Assembly: GCF_001940785.1 (NCBI RefSeq)
Contig: NZ_MSLS01000003.1
Span: 225,133-289,132, forward strand
Source: Bacillus sp. MRMR6
Lineage (GTDB): Bacteria; Bacillota; Bacilli; Bacillales; Cytobacillaceae
Length of the DNA: 64,000 nucleotides
Direction of reading: 5' to 3'
Shown: positions 27,744-37,150 of the stretch, one piece after another
Layout: each line of letters opens with the position of its first letter
How positions within the stretch are numbered: position 1 is the first letter of the stretch
The notes under the pieces: model-generated
Databases searched by the model: none
Told to the model about the DNA's origin: nothing
The model's input: only the letters and a program-made list of their open reading frames with translations
Translations under genes and position numbers: made by a program

Positions 27744-30700
27744 TTAAACGTTATGAACTTCTTTTTTTCTCTTTACTAAATATAACGCTATCCCTCCAGC
27801 CAACAACAATAACATACCGATTAGTAACAACGTGTACATAGATGTTGCTGTATTGGGAAGTTCATTATCTTTTCCATTTTTATTATCATTTTTGTCTTGA
27901 TTAGGTGCTTGATCTTTATCTTTATCTTTATCTTTATCTTTATCTTTATCTTTATCTTTATCTTTATCTTTATCTTTATCTTTATCTTTATCTTGGTCTA
28001 TTGGACTTTGCTTTACCAATTCTAGACCATCAATCGCTGCCTGCAGTGCAAGGATAGCCGCCTTTAATGTTGCTTCAGTATCTACCGTCTCAACCGCTAC
28101 TTCTGCTGCTGTGATTGCTTCCTGTAATGCTTTATATGTTGCTTCAGTGTACGTACCTTCTTCATTTGAGGTGGCACGTGCTGATTCTATTAATTCTTCT
28201 AATTTACCAATATTCAACTCTAGTAGTTCAATCGCTTCGTAGATTGCCGCTTCTGCAGCATCCACTTCACCTTGAAGCGCACCTGAATCCTCTAGTAAAG
28301 CTAATCCAGTATTCAACGCCTGTACAAGACCTGCATAACTTTCAGAAGTATACATTTCACTGTCTAGTAATTGACCTCCAGACACAGCTGATGCTAGTCC
28401 AGCTTTATCAGCTTGTGACAATCCAATATCCACTTTTTCAAGAACAATATGATCAATAATTCCAGTGTATGTTCCACTTGATAACGCATCGAAGCTAATA
28501 GTCAATTTACCGTCTCTAACTTCGATATTGTTAACGGAGTATTTCCTCCAAATCATCGCACCACCAGTTACATTTATTGTTTCTATATTACTAGTAAATT
28601 CTTGACCTCTTGATATTGCAGATAAATTCATCTTTGTTTCATCAGTTGTCTGATGATCTCCTTTTGCATACAAAGAAAGACTATATACACCGTTTGGAAC
28701 ATCAACTTCTTGACTTAGTTCAAGTCCTTCACCCGGGTTTAGTGTAAACTGGAATGAACGATCTCCAGCATAGGCATTTTTCACATAATCTTCAGGAGTA
28801 ACAACACTCGCTGTATCAGCTTCAGTGGTTAAATTCCAACCGCTTAGATCTCCTGTTTCAAACCCACCATTCGTCAAAAGATGCTTGCTATAATCATAGA
28901 CTGCTTTATAGCTTGCTGTAACAATAGGGCTGTTTCCTAGAATCGTAAGATCACTGCCCCAGCTTCCAGAAACATAGTTATACCCCATACGTTTTGATAC
29001 TGCTTGAATCTTTACATTTTGTGAAATTTGAATCGGACCAGAGTACACTCGAATCGAATCAGCTGCCTTAATATATGGGGCACCAATAAATTCTCTTGTT
29101 GAACCACTGCCATTAAGCGGATTCGCACCATCTAAAGTAAAGAAAATACCAGCATTAGGCGTTGCAGTTTTCAATTCAATATAACCAGCACCCTCTACAA
29201 CATGTCTTGTAGAATGGGATAAACCGTTACCAATTCCTGCTACTGAAGAACCGTTTGCGAGACTAAAAGTTGGAGTTTCTGCTGTTGCAGCTTCTTTTAC
29301 AACTATATGTGCAAATGTATTGTTTTCAATCCCCGCTACACTTCCAAATACAATGTATTCACCAGGGATATTAACATCTACACGTGCCACATCGTCAGCA
29401 TTCCAAATAACTGGCTGTTTTGTAATTGTACGTTTCGTATCACCCATCATACCGTTATGCTTAACAGCGATAACCGTGCTAGGCATAGCAAGTGTCTGAC
29501 CTTTATTAACAACAACCTGTGTTTCCCAGCCATATGCGTAATCGTTTGCATTAGAAGGTACTGTCTGGTTGCCCCTTACAAGTTTAAAAGTTTGTACGGA
29601 AGGCAGGGCATAACCATTAATATCAAATAAGCCCGCAACTTCCCAACCAGTTCCATACGGAGTAGCCCAGCCATTTTCAGATCCTGGTAACCATGCTGGT
29701 TCCCAATAAAAAGCACCTAGGCCCTTTTCATTTTCAATGCTTGCTGCCACATTCAGTACTTCACGAAGCGCAGTAGCTTGTCCTTGTACAGAAGCAGCCA
29801 AACCAACTGTACTTACATCACCATGCTTGAAATTCTGAGGAATGTCATCCCCGGCATCTTCGCGAATTGTCCAAGGGTATGCAGTTTCAGCAATAAATGC
29901 AAACTTTCCATATGTTTTGGTTATATTGTTTAGATTGTTTAGTACCTGATCATACGTTCCATGCCATGATGGATAATAAGATGCTCCAATTGCATCATAA
30001 TCCACACTGTTCTTATGCAAAGCTAAAGTAAAACGATTATACAATGTTGTGTTATTGCCATTTGCAAGGTGGAACGAAACCAATGCTTTATTTTCTGGAT
30101 CATTTGCATTTGGATCTGTATTTCGTACAGCCGCAGCACCAGCTTTAAACACATCTACAGCAGTTGGATGCATATCACCATTAGCATTAAGTCCAAAGTT
30201 TACATCAACAATATTACTGTTGGTTTCATTACCGATTCCAACCATATTTGGATAAACACCAGCATCCTTCATCCTATTTAGAGAATCAGTAGTAAATTTC
30301 CCTACTGCATCAACAAGTTCTTGTCCAGTTAAGTTTGACCATTCTTTCGGTCTAACCTGCTGCCCTGGATGTGCCCAGAAATCACTGTAGTGGAAGGTAA
30401 CAAAGATTTTCATGCCTCTTTGTTTTGCTTGTTTAGCAAGCTCGATTGTGGTGTCCATGTTGCTGTTACCACCGCCATATGGATTTCCAAACTTATCATA
30501 TGGATCATTCCATACGCGTAGTCGAACCCAGTTCACACCATTTTCAGCTAAAATATCAAATAGATGGGACTCTTTCATATTTGTATCATAGAACTTTTTA
30601 TTTGCTTCCATAATTTGATATAGGGAAGAAATATCTGCACCCATCATGAAATCAGGACGATTGTTATTTTGAAGTGCTGGAATAGGCTCAACAATTGGTG

Positions 30701-31061
30701 TTGGTCCGCCTGAAACCGTTACATCGCTAGAGGTTGAATAGGTGTTATCATTCTGATCCACTGCCGTTAATGTGATTGTTGCTTTTCCGCTGCCAATCGC
30801 ATCAATTCTTCCAGTCTTTGAATCAAGATTAACGATATTGGTTTTATTGACACTCCATTTAACTTCCTTTAATGTGACTCCGTCTTGAACATTAGCCTTT
30901 AGGACTGAGAAATCCCCAGGAGCCATTGAAAAATTCCCACCTTCAATAGTAACCGGTACACCTTCTGCATAGCTAATAGGCAAAGTAGCGTTAGAAAAAG
31001 GTATGGAGAATAACATAACTAGCGTAAGTACCGAAACAAATATTCTTCTCATTTTTTTCAT
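27744..31061 (-). CDS. ganB: Wall-anchored endo-beta-1,4-galactanase, GH53 with FIVAR and chitobiase-like modules
   Basis: A 1105-residue secreted galactanase. Order: signal peptide cleaved after about residue 32; Ig-like domain 2 (about 35-117); GH53 (about 135-500) with catalytic acids in VGIGNETNSN and FIAETAYPW; Ig-like domain 4 (about 515-595); a chitobiase C-terminal-like segment (about 610-715); a CBM-like module beginning LLTNGGFETGDLSGW (about 730-880); two FIVAR-like helical repeats (about 885-1020); a DK stalk; and the LPNTAT sortase motif with membrane anchor. It shares GH53 and the anchor with its neighbour but different accessory modules, so this is not a recent simple duplication. 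Likely CcpA-controlled (cre-like site upstream). Confidence 0.9.
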   Translation of the reverse strand: MKKMRRIFVSVLTLVMLFSIPFSNATLPISYAEGVPVTIEGGNFSMAPGDFSVLKANVQDGVTLKEVKWSVNKTNIVNLDSKTGRIDAIGSGKATITLTAVDQNDNTYSTSSDVTVSGGPTPIVEPIPALQNNNRPDFMMGADISSLYQIMEANKKFYDTNMKESHLFDILAENGVNWVRLRVWNDPYDKFGNPYGGGNSNMDTTIELAKQAKQRGMKIFVTFHYSDFWAHPGQQVRPKEWSNLTGQELVDAVGKFTTDSLNRMKDAGVYPNMVGIGNETNSNIVDVNFGLNANGDMHPTAVDVFKAGAAAVRNTDPNANDPENKALVSFHLANGNNTTLYNRFTLALHKNSVDYDAIGASYYPSWHGTYDQVLNNLNNITKTYGKFAFIAETAYPWTIREDAGDDIPQNFKHGDVSTVGLAASVQGQATALREVLNVAASIENEKGLGAFYWEPAWLPGSENGWATPYGTGWEVAGLFDINGYALPSVQTFKLVRGNQTVPSNANDYAYGWETQVVVNKGQTLAMPSTVIAVKHNGMMGDTKRTITKQPVIWNADDVARVDVNIPGEYIVFGSVAGIENNTFAHIVVKEAATAETPTFSLANGSSVAGIGNGLSHSTRHVVEGAGYIELKTATPNAGIFFTLDGANPLNGSGSTREFIGAPYIKAADSIRVYSGPIQISQNVKIQAVSKRMGYNYVSGSWGSDLTILGNSPIVTASYKAVYDYSKHLLTNGGFETGDLSGWNLTTEADTASVVTPEDYVKNAYAGDRSFQFTLNPGEGLELSQEVDVPNGVYSLSLYAKGDHQTTDETKMNLSAISRGQEFTSNIETINVTGGAMIWRKYSVNNIEVRDGKLTISFDALSSGTYTGIIDHIVLEKVDIGLSQADKAGLASAVSGGQLLDSEMYTSESYAGLVQALNTGLALLEDSGALQGEVDAAEAAIYEAIELLELNIGKLEELIESARATSNEEGTYTEATYKALQEAITAAEVAVETVDTEATLKAAILALQAAIDGLELVKQSPIDQDKDKDKDKDKDKDKDKDKDKDKDKDKDQAPNQDKNDNKNGKDNELPNTATSMYTLLLIGMLLLLAGGIALYLVKRKKEVHNV
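27914..27991 (-). repeat. CTTTAT hexanucleotide microsatellite encoding the DK stalk
   Basis: Thirteen exact tandem copies of CTTTAT (ATAAAG on the coding strand) encode alternating Asp-Lys before the wall anchor. Because the unit is six bases, copy-number slippage would lengthen or shorten the stalk without breaking the frame. Confidence 0.95.
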
Positions 31062-31261
31062 AAACCAAGAGTCCCCTTTTAAATTAGTAATCTAGCAATC
31101 TATGGTGCTTAACCTCTCCACCTTTCATAGTTATAGTAAGAAATTTTTCTTATTACCACACCTTTCTCAACACTTTAATAGAAAATCTATATATTAATCC
31201 GTAATAGATTGTTTACGGCATTAATATTATTATTAATTTTTAGAGATATATTTTCATAGTG

Positions 31262-31277
31262 TATAAAACGCTTACAA
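31262..31277 (-). promoter_or_regulatory. cre-like site upstream of the first galactanase
   Basis: The minus strand reads TTTGTAAGCGTTTTAT, a one-mismatch match to the catabolite-responsive element. It lies about 200 bp before the start codon. The rest of 31062-31309 is AT-rich leader with no gene. Confidence 0.55.
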
Positions 31278-31309
31278 AAGGTTCTGTTTGAAAAATGTAT
31301 AATAAAGTA

Positions 31310-31350
31310 TCCGTTCCATAATGTAAGCAGTGCTTAGAGTATAGAACGGA
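31310..31350 (-). terminator. Terminator after ganA
   Basis: TCCGTTC and GAACGGA arms enclose a second stem, TAAGCA/TGCTTA. On the minus strand it lies 20 bp past the ganA stop and runs into a T-rich stretch. Confidence 0.65.
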
Positions 31351-31369
31351 CGAAATATTTTAAGTAACC

Positions 31370-33430
31370 TTACTTTATTTTTTCTACGATTCGTACTGCA
31401 TAACGTTCTAGTGTTAATTCACCTTGAAGCTCTTCGCCAGTAACCACGTCTTTTACAGGGACTTCAATGGTAATAGGCTGTTCTTCCTCGGTAAAATTCA
31501 TAACAAAGATATAATCACTTTCAGGGGCTTGTCTTACTTGAACGGATACGCCTTTATTATGTTTAATATCAAAGACAGATTCAAGCGCCAAATCATGGAT
31601 GATTTCCTGGTAGAAATCACGTTGGAAATCAGCTTCTAAACGGCCGCCAATATAGTAGGCTTTACCCTTTTCATATTCATGACTCGTCACTGCAGGGGTA
31701 CCTGCATAGAAATCATCTTCATAAGAAGCTTCAACCGTAGCACTGTTCACTTCAATAACCGTTGCATAGTCCTTTAACTCGTAAGATTGGTTGCGGAATT
31801 GAACGGCGTTTCGATCGCTCGGATAGTACGTATCTGTTTCGATAGGATTGATGCCAAAGATATCTTGAAGCTTCTTATGCCAGCCGCCTGTATAAGTTAA
31901 ATCATGCTCATTGACGAGCCCGCTAATATAAGTCGTGACCAAACGACCGCCAGTTGCAACAAAAGACTGCAAACGTGCAATGGTTTCTTCACTTACCAAA
32001 TAGAGCATTGGAATGATTAATAATTTGTAGTTTGAGAAATCCTGTTCTTTCGTAATGACATCAACCGGAATATCCTTTTCCCAGAAAGCTCGGTAATGCT
32101 CGACCAAGGTTTGTGGATATCGTTTTGTTTCTAATCCAAAGCCTTGTGCATCATTTATGGCCCAATTGCTCTCCCAATCGTAGAGAATGGCTACGTCAGA
32201 AGGACGGTTTGTTCCAACCACATCTGCCAGCTTTTCAAGCGTTTTACCAACTTCAGCCACTTCTTGGAACACGCGGTTGTTTGGACTATTATCATGATCG
32301 ACGACGGCACCATGGAACTTCTCTGAAGATCCACGGGATTTTCTCCACTGGAAGTAAAGGATACTATCAGAACCATGCGCCACCATTTGCATCGATGCGA
32401 GCATATGCATACCTGGTCGCTTTGTCTTATTGACTGGATGCCAGTTGACCATGCTAGGAGTTGATTCCATTAATAAAAATGGCTGTTGCTTCAAGCTACG
32501 GTACAAATCATCAATAAAACCTACTCGGATTGCCAAGTCCGCCGTGCTTTCCCAATCATTATGCCATGCAGGGTATGCATCCCAGCTGATCACGTCTAAA
32601 TGTTTGGCAAATTTGCTGTAATCAAGTGCCTGGAAAGGAATTAATTCATGAGTGTCTGCCATAAAGTTTGTCGTAATCGGAACCTCTGGTGTTAACTCCT
32701 TTATTGGAACGATTTCATTTTCAAAAAAGTCAATGGTTTGGTCTGTTACAAATCGACGCCAATCGAGATTCAATCCATGAACCATACTTTCTCCAATAGA
32801 AGAAGGGGATTCGATTTGAGACCACTCTGTAAAGGTATGGCTCCAGAAAGGACCCCACCAAGCATCATTCAATGCTTTAAGATTATGATTGTACTTATTC
32901 TTTAACCACTCTCTAAAAGCATCCTGGCAAAGGTCACAATGACATTCACCGCCATACTCATTGGAAATATGCCACATAAGCAATGCAGGATGGCTGCCAT
33001 ATCTTTCAGCAAGCATCCGATTGATTTTCTGAGTTTTTTCACGGTAAACAGGTGATGTAAAACAGTGGTTATGACGACCGCCATGAAGTTGTTTTACTCT
33101 GGCACCATTTACACGAAGGACCTCAGGGTATTTTTGTGACATCCATGCAGGACGCGCCCCACTTGGTGTTGCAAGGATGACACGTCCATTAATTTTATAA
33201 ATATCATCAATTACTTTATCCAGCCATTCAAAATGGTAGATTCCTTCCTCCGGCTCAAGTGCCGCCCATGCAAAAATCCCAACCGAAAATGTATTTGTAT
33301 GAGATAGCTGCATTAGTTTGATATCGTCTTCCAAAATATCTGGACGATCTAACCATTGATCAGGATTGTAGTCTCCTCCATGAAGCATGAAGTTCGCTTT
33401 AGTTGTATATGTTTTTTCATGTTTAGACAT
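31370..33430 (-). CDS. ganA: Beta-galactosidase GanA, GH42
   Basis: A 686-residue cytosolic enzyme that releases galactose from imported galacto-oligosaccharides. The acid/base glutamate is in MWHISNEYGG near residue 153 and the nucleophile in PFLLMESTPSM near residue 313. Cysteines in the ECHCDLC segment plus one in HNHCFTS form the structural zinc site of GH42. There is no signal peptide, consistent with cleavage after uptake. It is the last gene of the ganSPQA operon, 24 bp after ganQ, with AAGGAGAG before the ATG. Confidence 0.95.
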   Translation of the reverse strand: MSKHEKTYTTKANFMLHGGDYNPDQWLDRPDILEDDIKLMQLSHTNTFSVGIFAWAALEPEEGIYHFEWLDKVIDDIYKINGRVILATPSGARPAWMSQKYPEVLRVNGARVKQLHGGRHNHCFTSPVYREKTQKINRMLAERYGSHPALLMWHISNEYGGECHCDLCQDAFREWLKNKYNHNLKALNDAWWGPFWSHTFTEWSQIESPSSIGESMVHGLNLDWRRFVTDQTIDFFENEIVPIKELTPEVPITTNFMADTHELIPFQALDYSKFAKHLDVISWDAYPAWHNDWESTADLAIRVGFIDDLYRSLKQQPFLLMESTPSMVNWHPVNKTKRPGMHMLASMQMVAHGSDSILYFQWRKSRGSSEKFHGAVVDHDNSPNNRVFQEVAEVGKTLEKLADVVGTNRPSDVAILYDWESNWAINDAQGFGLETKRYPQTLVEHYRAFWEKDIPVDVITKEQDFSNYKLLIIPMLYLVSEETIARLQSFVATGGRLVTTYISGLVNEHDLTYTGGWHKKLQDIFGINPIETDTYYPSDRNAVQFRNQSYELKDYATVIEVNSATVEASYEDDFYAGTPAVTSHEYEKGKAYYIGGRLEADFQRDFYQEIIHDLALESVFDIKHNKGVSVQVRQAPESDYIFVMNFTEEEQPITIEVPVKDVVTGEELQGELTLERYAVRIVEKIK

Positions 33431-33454
33431 AATACTCTCCTTCTACCTTTCTGA

Positions 33455-34306
33455 TTAACCCTTTGTTCCGCCTGCTGTTAAACCTGATACGAAGTTCTTT
33501 TGCAGTAACAAGAAGGTAATAGCAATCGGAATACTAATTAAAATGGCACCTGCTGCGAAGGTTGTATAGCTTGCACCCATGACATCGTTTACTAATTTAT
33601 ATAATCCGATTGGCAGTGTATAAGCTTCAGGTGTTCTTAGGATAACGGATGATAAAACGAAATCTCCTAGCGGACCGGTAAATCCGTTCATTGCCACAAC
33701 CGCTAACATTGGACGTGATAAAGGCAGGATGATTTGCCAAAAGATTCTCGTGTTGCTCGCACCGTCAATCTTTGCACTTTCATCCAGGTCCATTGGAATC
33801 GAATCCATATAGCCTTTCATTAAGTACGTGTTCATTGGAATCTGTCCGCCAATATAGAGAAGAATTAATAGCCAATGGCTGTTCATCATTCCTAGGATTT
33901 GCGCTAATACAAACAAAGCAATCAATGCGGCAAATTGCGGAATCATTTGTAATAACAGGAACAGCATTAACGCATTCTTTCTTCCTTTAAAGCGGAAACG
34001 AGAGAAGGCATAGGCCGTAAATGAAACAGTAATCATGGTCCCAAGCATGGTAAATAAACTAATTTTTAACGAGTTGATATACCATTGTCCATATTGCAGA
34101 CTTTGTCTTCCTTCAAACAACTCTCGATAATGATCGAGGGTTGGGTTTTTCGGAATAATCGAGGTACTAATTAGACTGTTACCGGGATTAAAGCTGGCTC
34201 CCACTGTCCAAAGCAGGGGATAGATTATGATCACGGACATAAAAATTAGGATTCCGTAGGCAAAAAGAAGACGAAAGAATCGATTTGTTTTCATATTTGT
34301 CTGCAT
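33455..34306 (-). CDS. ganQ: Galacto-oligosaccharide ABC permease GanQ
   Basis: A 283-residue MalG-type permease with six predicted membrane helices. The ATPase-contact EAA-like loop is DLDESAKIDGASNTRIFWQI near residue 176. It pairs with GanP to form the pore. It starts 3 bp after the ganP stop. No dedicated ATPase gene is present; such systems in Bacillaceae use the shared ATPase MsmX encoded elsewhere. Confidence 0.92.
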   Translation of the reverse strand: MQTNMKTNRFFRLLFAYGILIFMSVIIIYPLLWTVGASFNPGNSLISTSIIPKNPTLDHYRELFEGRQSLQYGQWYINSLKISLFTMLGTMITVSFTAYAFSRFRFKGRKNALMLFLLLQMIPQFAALIALFVLAQILGMMNSHWLLILLYIGGQIPMNTYLMKGYMDSIPMDLDESAKIDGASNTRIFWQIILPLSRPMLAVVAMNGFTGPLGDFVLSSVILRTPEAYTLPIGLYKLVNDVMGASYTTFAAGAILISIPIAITFLLLQKNFVSGLTAGGTKG

Positions 34307-34309
34307 CTT

Positions 34310-35575
34310 TTATGCCCCCTCTTTGAACGAATTTGTGCGTCTGAACTGCCATAGAGCGATTCCAACGACAAAAATGGATAACAAAATCGTTAAGGCAGCT
34401 GCTAGTGAGTATTGACTTGATTGCATCGTCAGTTTGTATATCCAAGATACTAATATGTCGGTTCCACCAGCATTTGACCCCGCCACCGCAGGACCGCCGC
34501 CATTGAAAAGATAAATGATATTAAAGTTATTAAAGTTAAACGTAAATTGCGTGATAATGATTGGTGCCATGGCAATTAAGATCATTGGCAGGGTAATATT
34601 TCTAAATTTAGCAATAATAGAAGCTCCATCAATCGTTGCTGCTTCATATAAATCTTCAGGGATGGACTGAAGCACACCTGTTGTTACGATAAAGATGTAT
34701 GGGAATCCAAGCCAGCCCTGCATTAGAATCAGTGCTACTCTTGCCCACATTTCATCTGTCATCCAAGGAATCGGATCAACTCCAAAAAACGCTAAAATAT
34801 CATTGTTGATTGCGCCAAAGCTGTCATTAAATAATCCGGCAAAGATAAGGATTGTTACAAATCCTGGCACTGCCCATGGTAAAACCAAAACGGTACGGAA
34901 AAATCTTTTGAAGCGGATGTCCTTTTGGTTTACGATGATGGCCAAGAATATACCAAGACTTACTTGAAGACTTGATGCAACAAGAGTCCAAATGATGGTC
35001 CATGCTAAAACATCAAAGAAAGTAGAACGCCAAATATCAACTGTAAATATTTCTGCAAATGTTTGTAATCCAACCCAGTCTGCTAGGTTTGCTGGCGGTG
35101 AATGATATAAGTCATAGTTCGTAAAAGCCAAAGCAAAGCTGAACAAAATTGGGAAGATTACTGCAAAGATTAATAGAAATAAGGATGGACCACTGATCAA
35201 ATATGGATATCCTTGTGCAATTAGATTTTGATAATCATTTCTTAAAGAGTTTACCGGTACTTTTTCATCTCGTAATTTGCCGTTGGTATAAGCATCTTTG
35301 ATATTCCAATAATAAATACCCAGACCAAAGGCAGTCACAATTACAGCGATGATTCCTTCTGCTAGAAGGAATATAGAGTTATCTCGAGGTACTTCTGTTC
35401 CTAGTGTAAACAGTCCCCAAAATCCCATGTTTAATAAATCCTTAAATGCCACAATAAATGAAGCACCTAGGATTAGGAAGATCAGACCCTTTACCCATTG
35501 TTTGTTATAGAATTGTCCTAATCCTGGAATGATGGATAACAGCGGGGCTATTCTACGATGCTGCACATTTTTCAC
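34310..35575 (-). CDS. ganP: Galacto-oligosaccharide ABC permease GanP
   Basis: A 421-residue MalF-type permease. The N-terminal part (about 1-120) carries extra hydrophobic segments, as in GanP. The main permease domain follows, with the EAA-like loop IPEDLYEAATIDGASIIAKF near residue 318. It lies 108 bp after ganS, with a strong hairpin in between, and 3 bp before ganQ. Confidence 0.92.
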   Translation of the reverse strand: MKNVQHRRIAPLLSIIPGLGQFYNKQWVKGLIFLILGASFIVAFKDLLNMGFWGLFTLGTEVPRDNSIFLLAEGIIAVIVTAFGLGIYYWNIKDAYTNGKLRDEKVPVNSLRNDYQNLIAQGYPYLISGPSLFLLIFAVIFPILFSFALAFTNYDLYHSPPANLADWVGLQTFAEIFTVDIWRSTFFDVLAWTIIWTLVASSLQVSLGIFLAIIVNQKDIRFKRFFRTVLVLPWAVPGFVTILIFAGLFNDSFGAINNDILAFFGVDPIPWMTDEMWARVALILMQGWLGFPYIFIVTTGVLQSIPEDLYEAATIDGASIIAKFRNITLPMILIAMAPIIITQFTFNFNNFNIIYLFNGGGPAVAGSNAGGTDILVSWIYKLTMQSSQYSLAAALTILLSIFVVGIALWQFRRTNSFKEGA

Positions 35576-35633
35576 CTCTTTATAGTAAGACCATTATGTA
35601 AATAAATGGTTCTTGTCTTCAAGTTCATATAAG

Positions 35634-35670
35634 TAATGGTGTCAAACATAATTAGCGTTTGACACCATTA
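35634..35670 (-). promoter_or_regulatory. Intercistronic hairpin between ganS and ganP
   Basis: A perfect 14 bp stem (TAATGGTGTCAAAC / GTTTGACACCATTA) around a 9-base loop lies just after the ganS stop. There is no T tract, so it is more likely an mRNA-stabilising or attenuating element that keeps ganS expression above ganPQA than a full terminator. Confidence 0.75.
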
Positions 35671-35683
35671 CTTTGATTACTAA

Positions 35684-36961
35684 TTATTTACCGCTATGTT
35701 TTGCTTCGATTTGACCTTTAATTGTTTGTACTGCTTGATCTAGTGCTGCTTTTGGTTCTGCTTTTCCTGTTGCAATTGTTTGTAATGCTGAGTCTGCAGG
35801 TGTCCAAACTTCGTTCATTTGTGGAATATTAGGCATTAATTCTGAGAATTGAGATTGCTCAGCAACTGCTTTTGCAACTTCACTTTCAGTAACAACTGGG
35901 TCGCTAGCTAAAGCAGCTACAGCCGGAACTTCTTGTGTAATTTCATATCGTGTTTTTGAGTTTTCTTCATTTGCAATAAACTTAACAAACTTCTCTGCAA
36001 GTTCTGCATTTTTTGAATAAGAACTTACGTTGTAGCTTTTTACACCAACGAACGCACTCATGTTTTTACCATTTTCAAGTTCTGGTAACTTGGTTACACC
36101 CCAATTTACGCCTGCTTTTGTAAACGGCTCAACATTCCATGGTCCTGAAATAATTGCAGTTGCTTTACCTTCAGTAAATAAAGACTCGATTACGCTGATC
36201 CCTTGTTCACCGATAATACCTGATGGGAAAAGACCATCTTTGTAGAACTTCTGGATATATTGTGCTCCTTCAACTGCCCCTGCATTGTTGATTCCGATAT
36301 CAGTCGGGTCATAATTTCCATCTGCATCAAGGCCGAAGATATACCCGCCATATCCGCTTAATACGCTGTTTGCATAATAAATTTGATCAAAAAGTGCAAG
36401 GAATCCAAATTTCTTACCATCTGCTACACCTTTAGAATACTCATACCAGCCTTCAAGAGTGGTTGGTAATTGATCATCAGAGATAAGATCTTTATTGTAA
36501 TAAAGCATAGTTGTTTCTACTGCCTTAGGTAATCCATAAACCTTACCATTAACCTTTTGTGCGTCCATTGCTACTTCTGTAAAAGTACCTTGAGTTTCTT
36601 CATCAACAGTTAATTCTTTGATTAAGCCTTCAGTAACAGCAGTACCAATTTGATCACTTGGCATTGTTAGGACGTCAGGACCTGTACCAGCCGGTCCATC
36701 TAAACGAAGGTCCTCAATTTGTTTTGTATATTGTTTTTCAACCATTGTAATTTTTACATCATTTTCTTCCTCAAACTTTGCGATGGCATCTTTGATCCCT
36801 TCACCCTTCATAACATCTTCCCAGACAAGTAATTCTTTCGGCTTGTCCGCATCTTTAGTATCAGTGCCTTCTTTCGCATCGTCTTGAGGTCCGCAGGCAA
36901 CTAAAGATAAACTTAAAGCAATTCCACTCATTAAGCCAAAATACTTTTTAAACTTTTTCAT
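35684..36961 (-). CDS. ganS: Galacto-oligosaccharide-binding lipoprotein GanS (CycB)
   Basis: A 425-residue family 1 solute-binding lipoprotein. The lipobox SLVACG puts the lipidated cysteine near residue 23. The mature part has the MalE-like opening PKELLVWEDVMKGEGIKDAI and ends at IEAKHSGK. The start at 36961 follows GAAGGGATG; the longer frame to 37051 would put about 30 unrelated residues before the signal peptide. First gene of ganSPQA. A cre-like site and a GanR-type operator lie upstream. Confidence 0.92.
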   Translation of the reverse strand: MKKFKKYFGLMSGIALSLSLVACGPQDDAKEGTDTKDADKPKELLVWEDVMKGEGIKDAIAKFEEENDVKITMVEKQYTKQIEDLRLDGPAGTGPDVLTMPSDQIGTAVTEGLIKELTVDEETQGTFTEVAMDAQKVNGKVYGLPKAVETTMLYYNKDLISDDQLPTTLEGWYEYSKGVADGKKFGFLALFDQIYYANSVLSGYGGYIFGLDADGNYDPTDIGINNAGAVEGAQYIQKFYKDGLFPSGIIGEQGISVIESLFTEGKATAIISGPWNVEPFTKAGVNWGVTKLPELENGKNMSAFVGVKSYNVSSYSKNAELAEKFVKFIANEENSKTRYEITQEVPAVAALASDPVVTESEVAKAVAEQSQFSELMPNIPQMNEVWTPADSALQTIATGKAEPKAALDQAVQTIKGQIEAKHSGK

Positions 36962-37013
36962 GGATGTACATCCCTTCATCATAGTTTTAGAAGCGCAGAA
37001 GTAATTGTATTTA

Positions 37014-37029
37014 CCTGAAAGCGCTTCAG
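37014..37029. promoter_or_regulatory. cre-like palindrome upstream of ganS
   Basis: CCTGAAAGCGCTTCAG resembles the catabolite-responsive core TGAAAGCGCTTTCA but is one base short in the right arm. It lies about 55 bp before the ganS start. Confidence 0.45.
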
Positions 37030-37081
37030 TAAATTTAATATAGCATTGCAAAGAAAATGTGTAAACAACTTTTTTACTAGA

Positions 37082-37103
37082 TTAGGTAAAATAATTTACG
37101 AAA
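37082..37103. promoter_or_regulatory. GanR-type operator upstream of ganS
   Basis: The core GGTAAAATAATTTACG is a near match to the perfect palindrome in the ganR promoter (shared GTAAAATA-TTTAC). It lies about 120 bp upstream of ganS. The 37030-37150 region also holds a T-rich stretch but no gene. Confidence 0.65.
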
Positions 37104-37150
37104 ATTAAACGCCAACATTTTACCCCTACTTTTACTTTAAAAAATATTAC

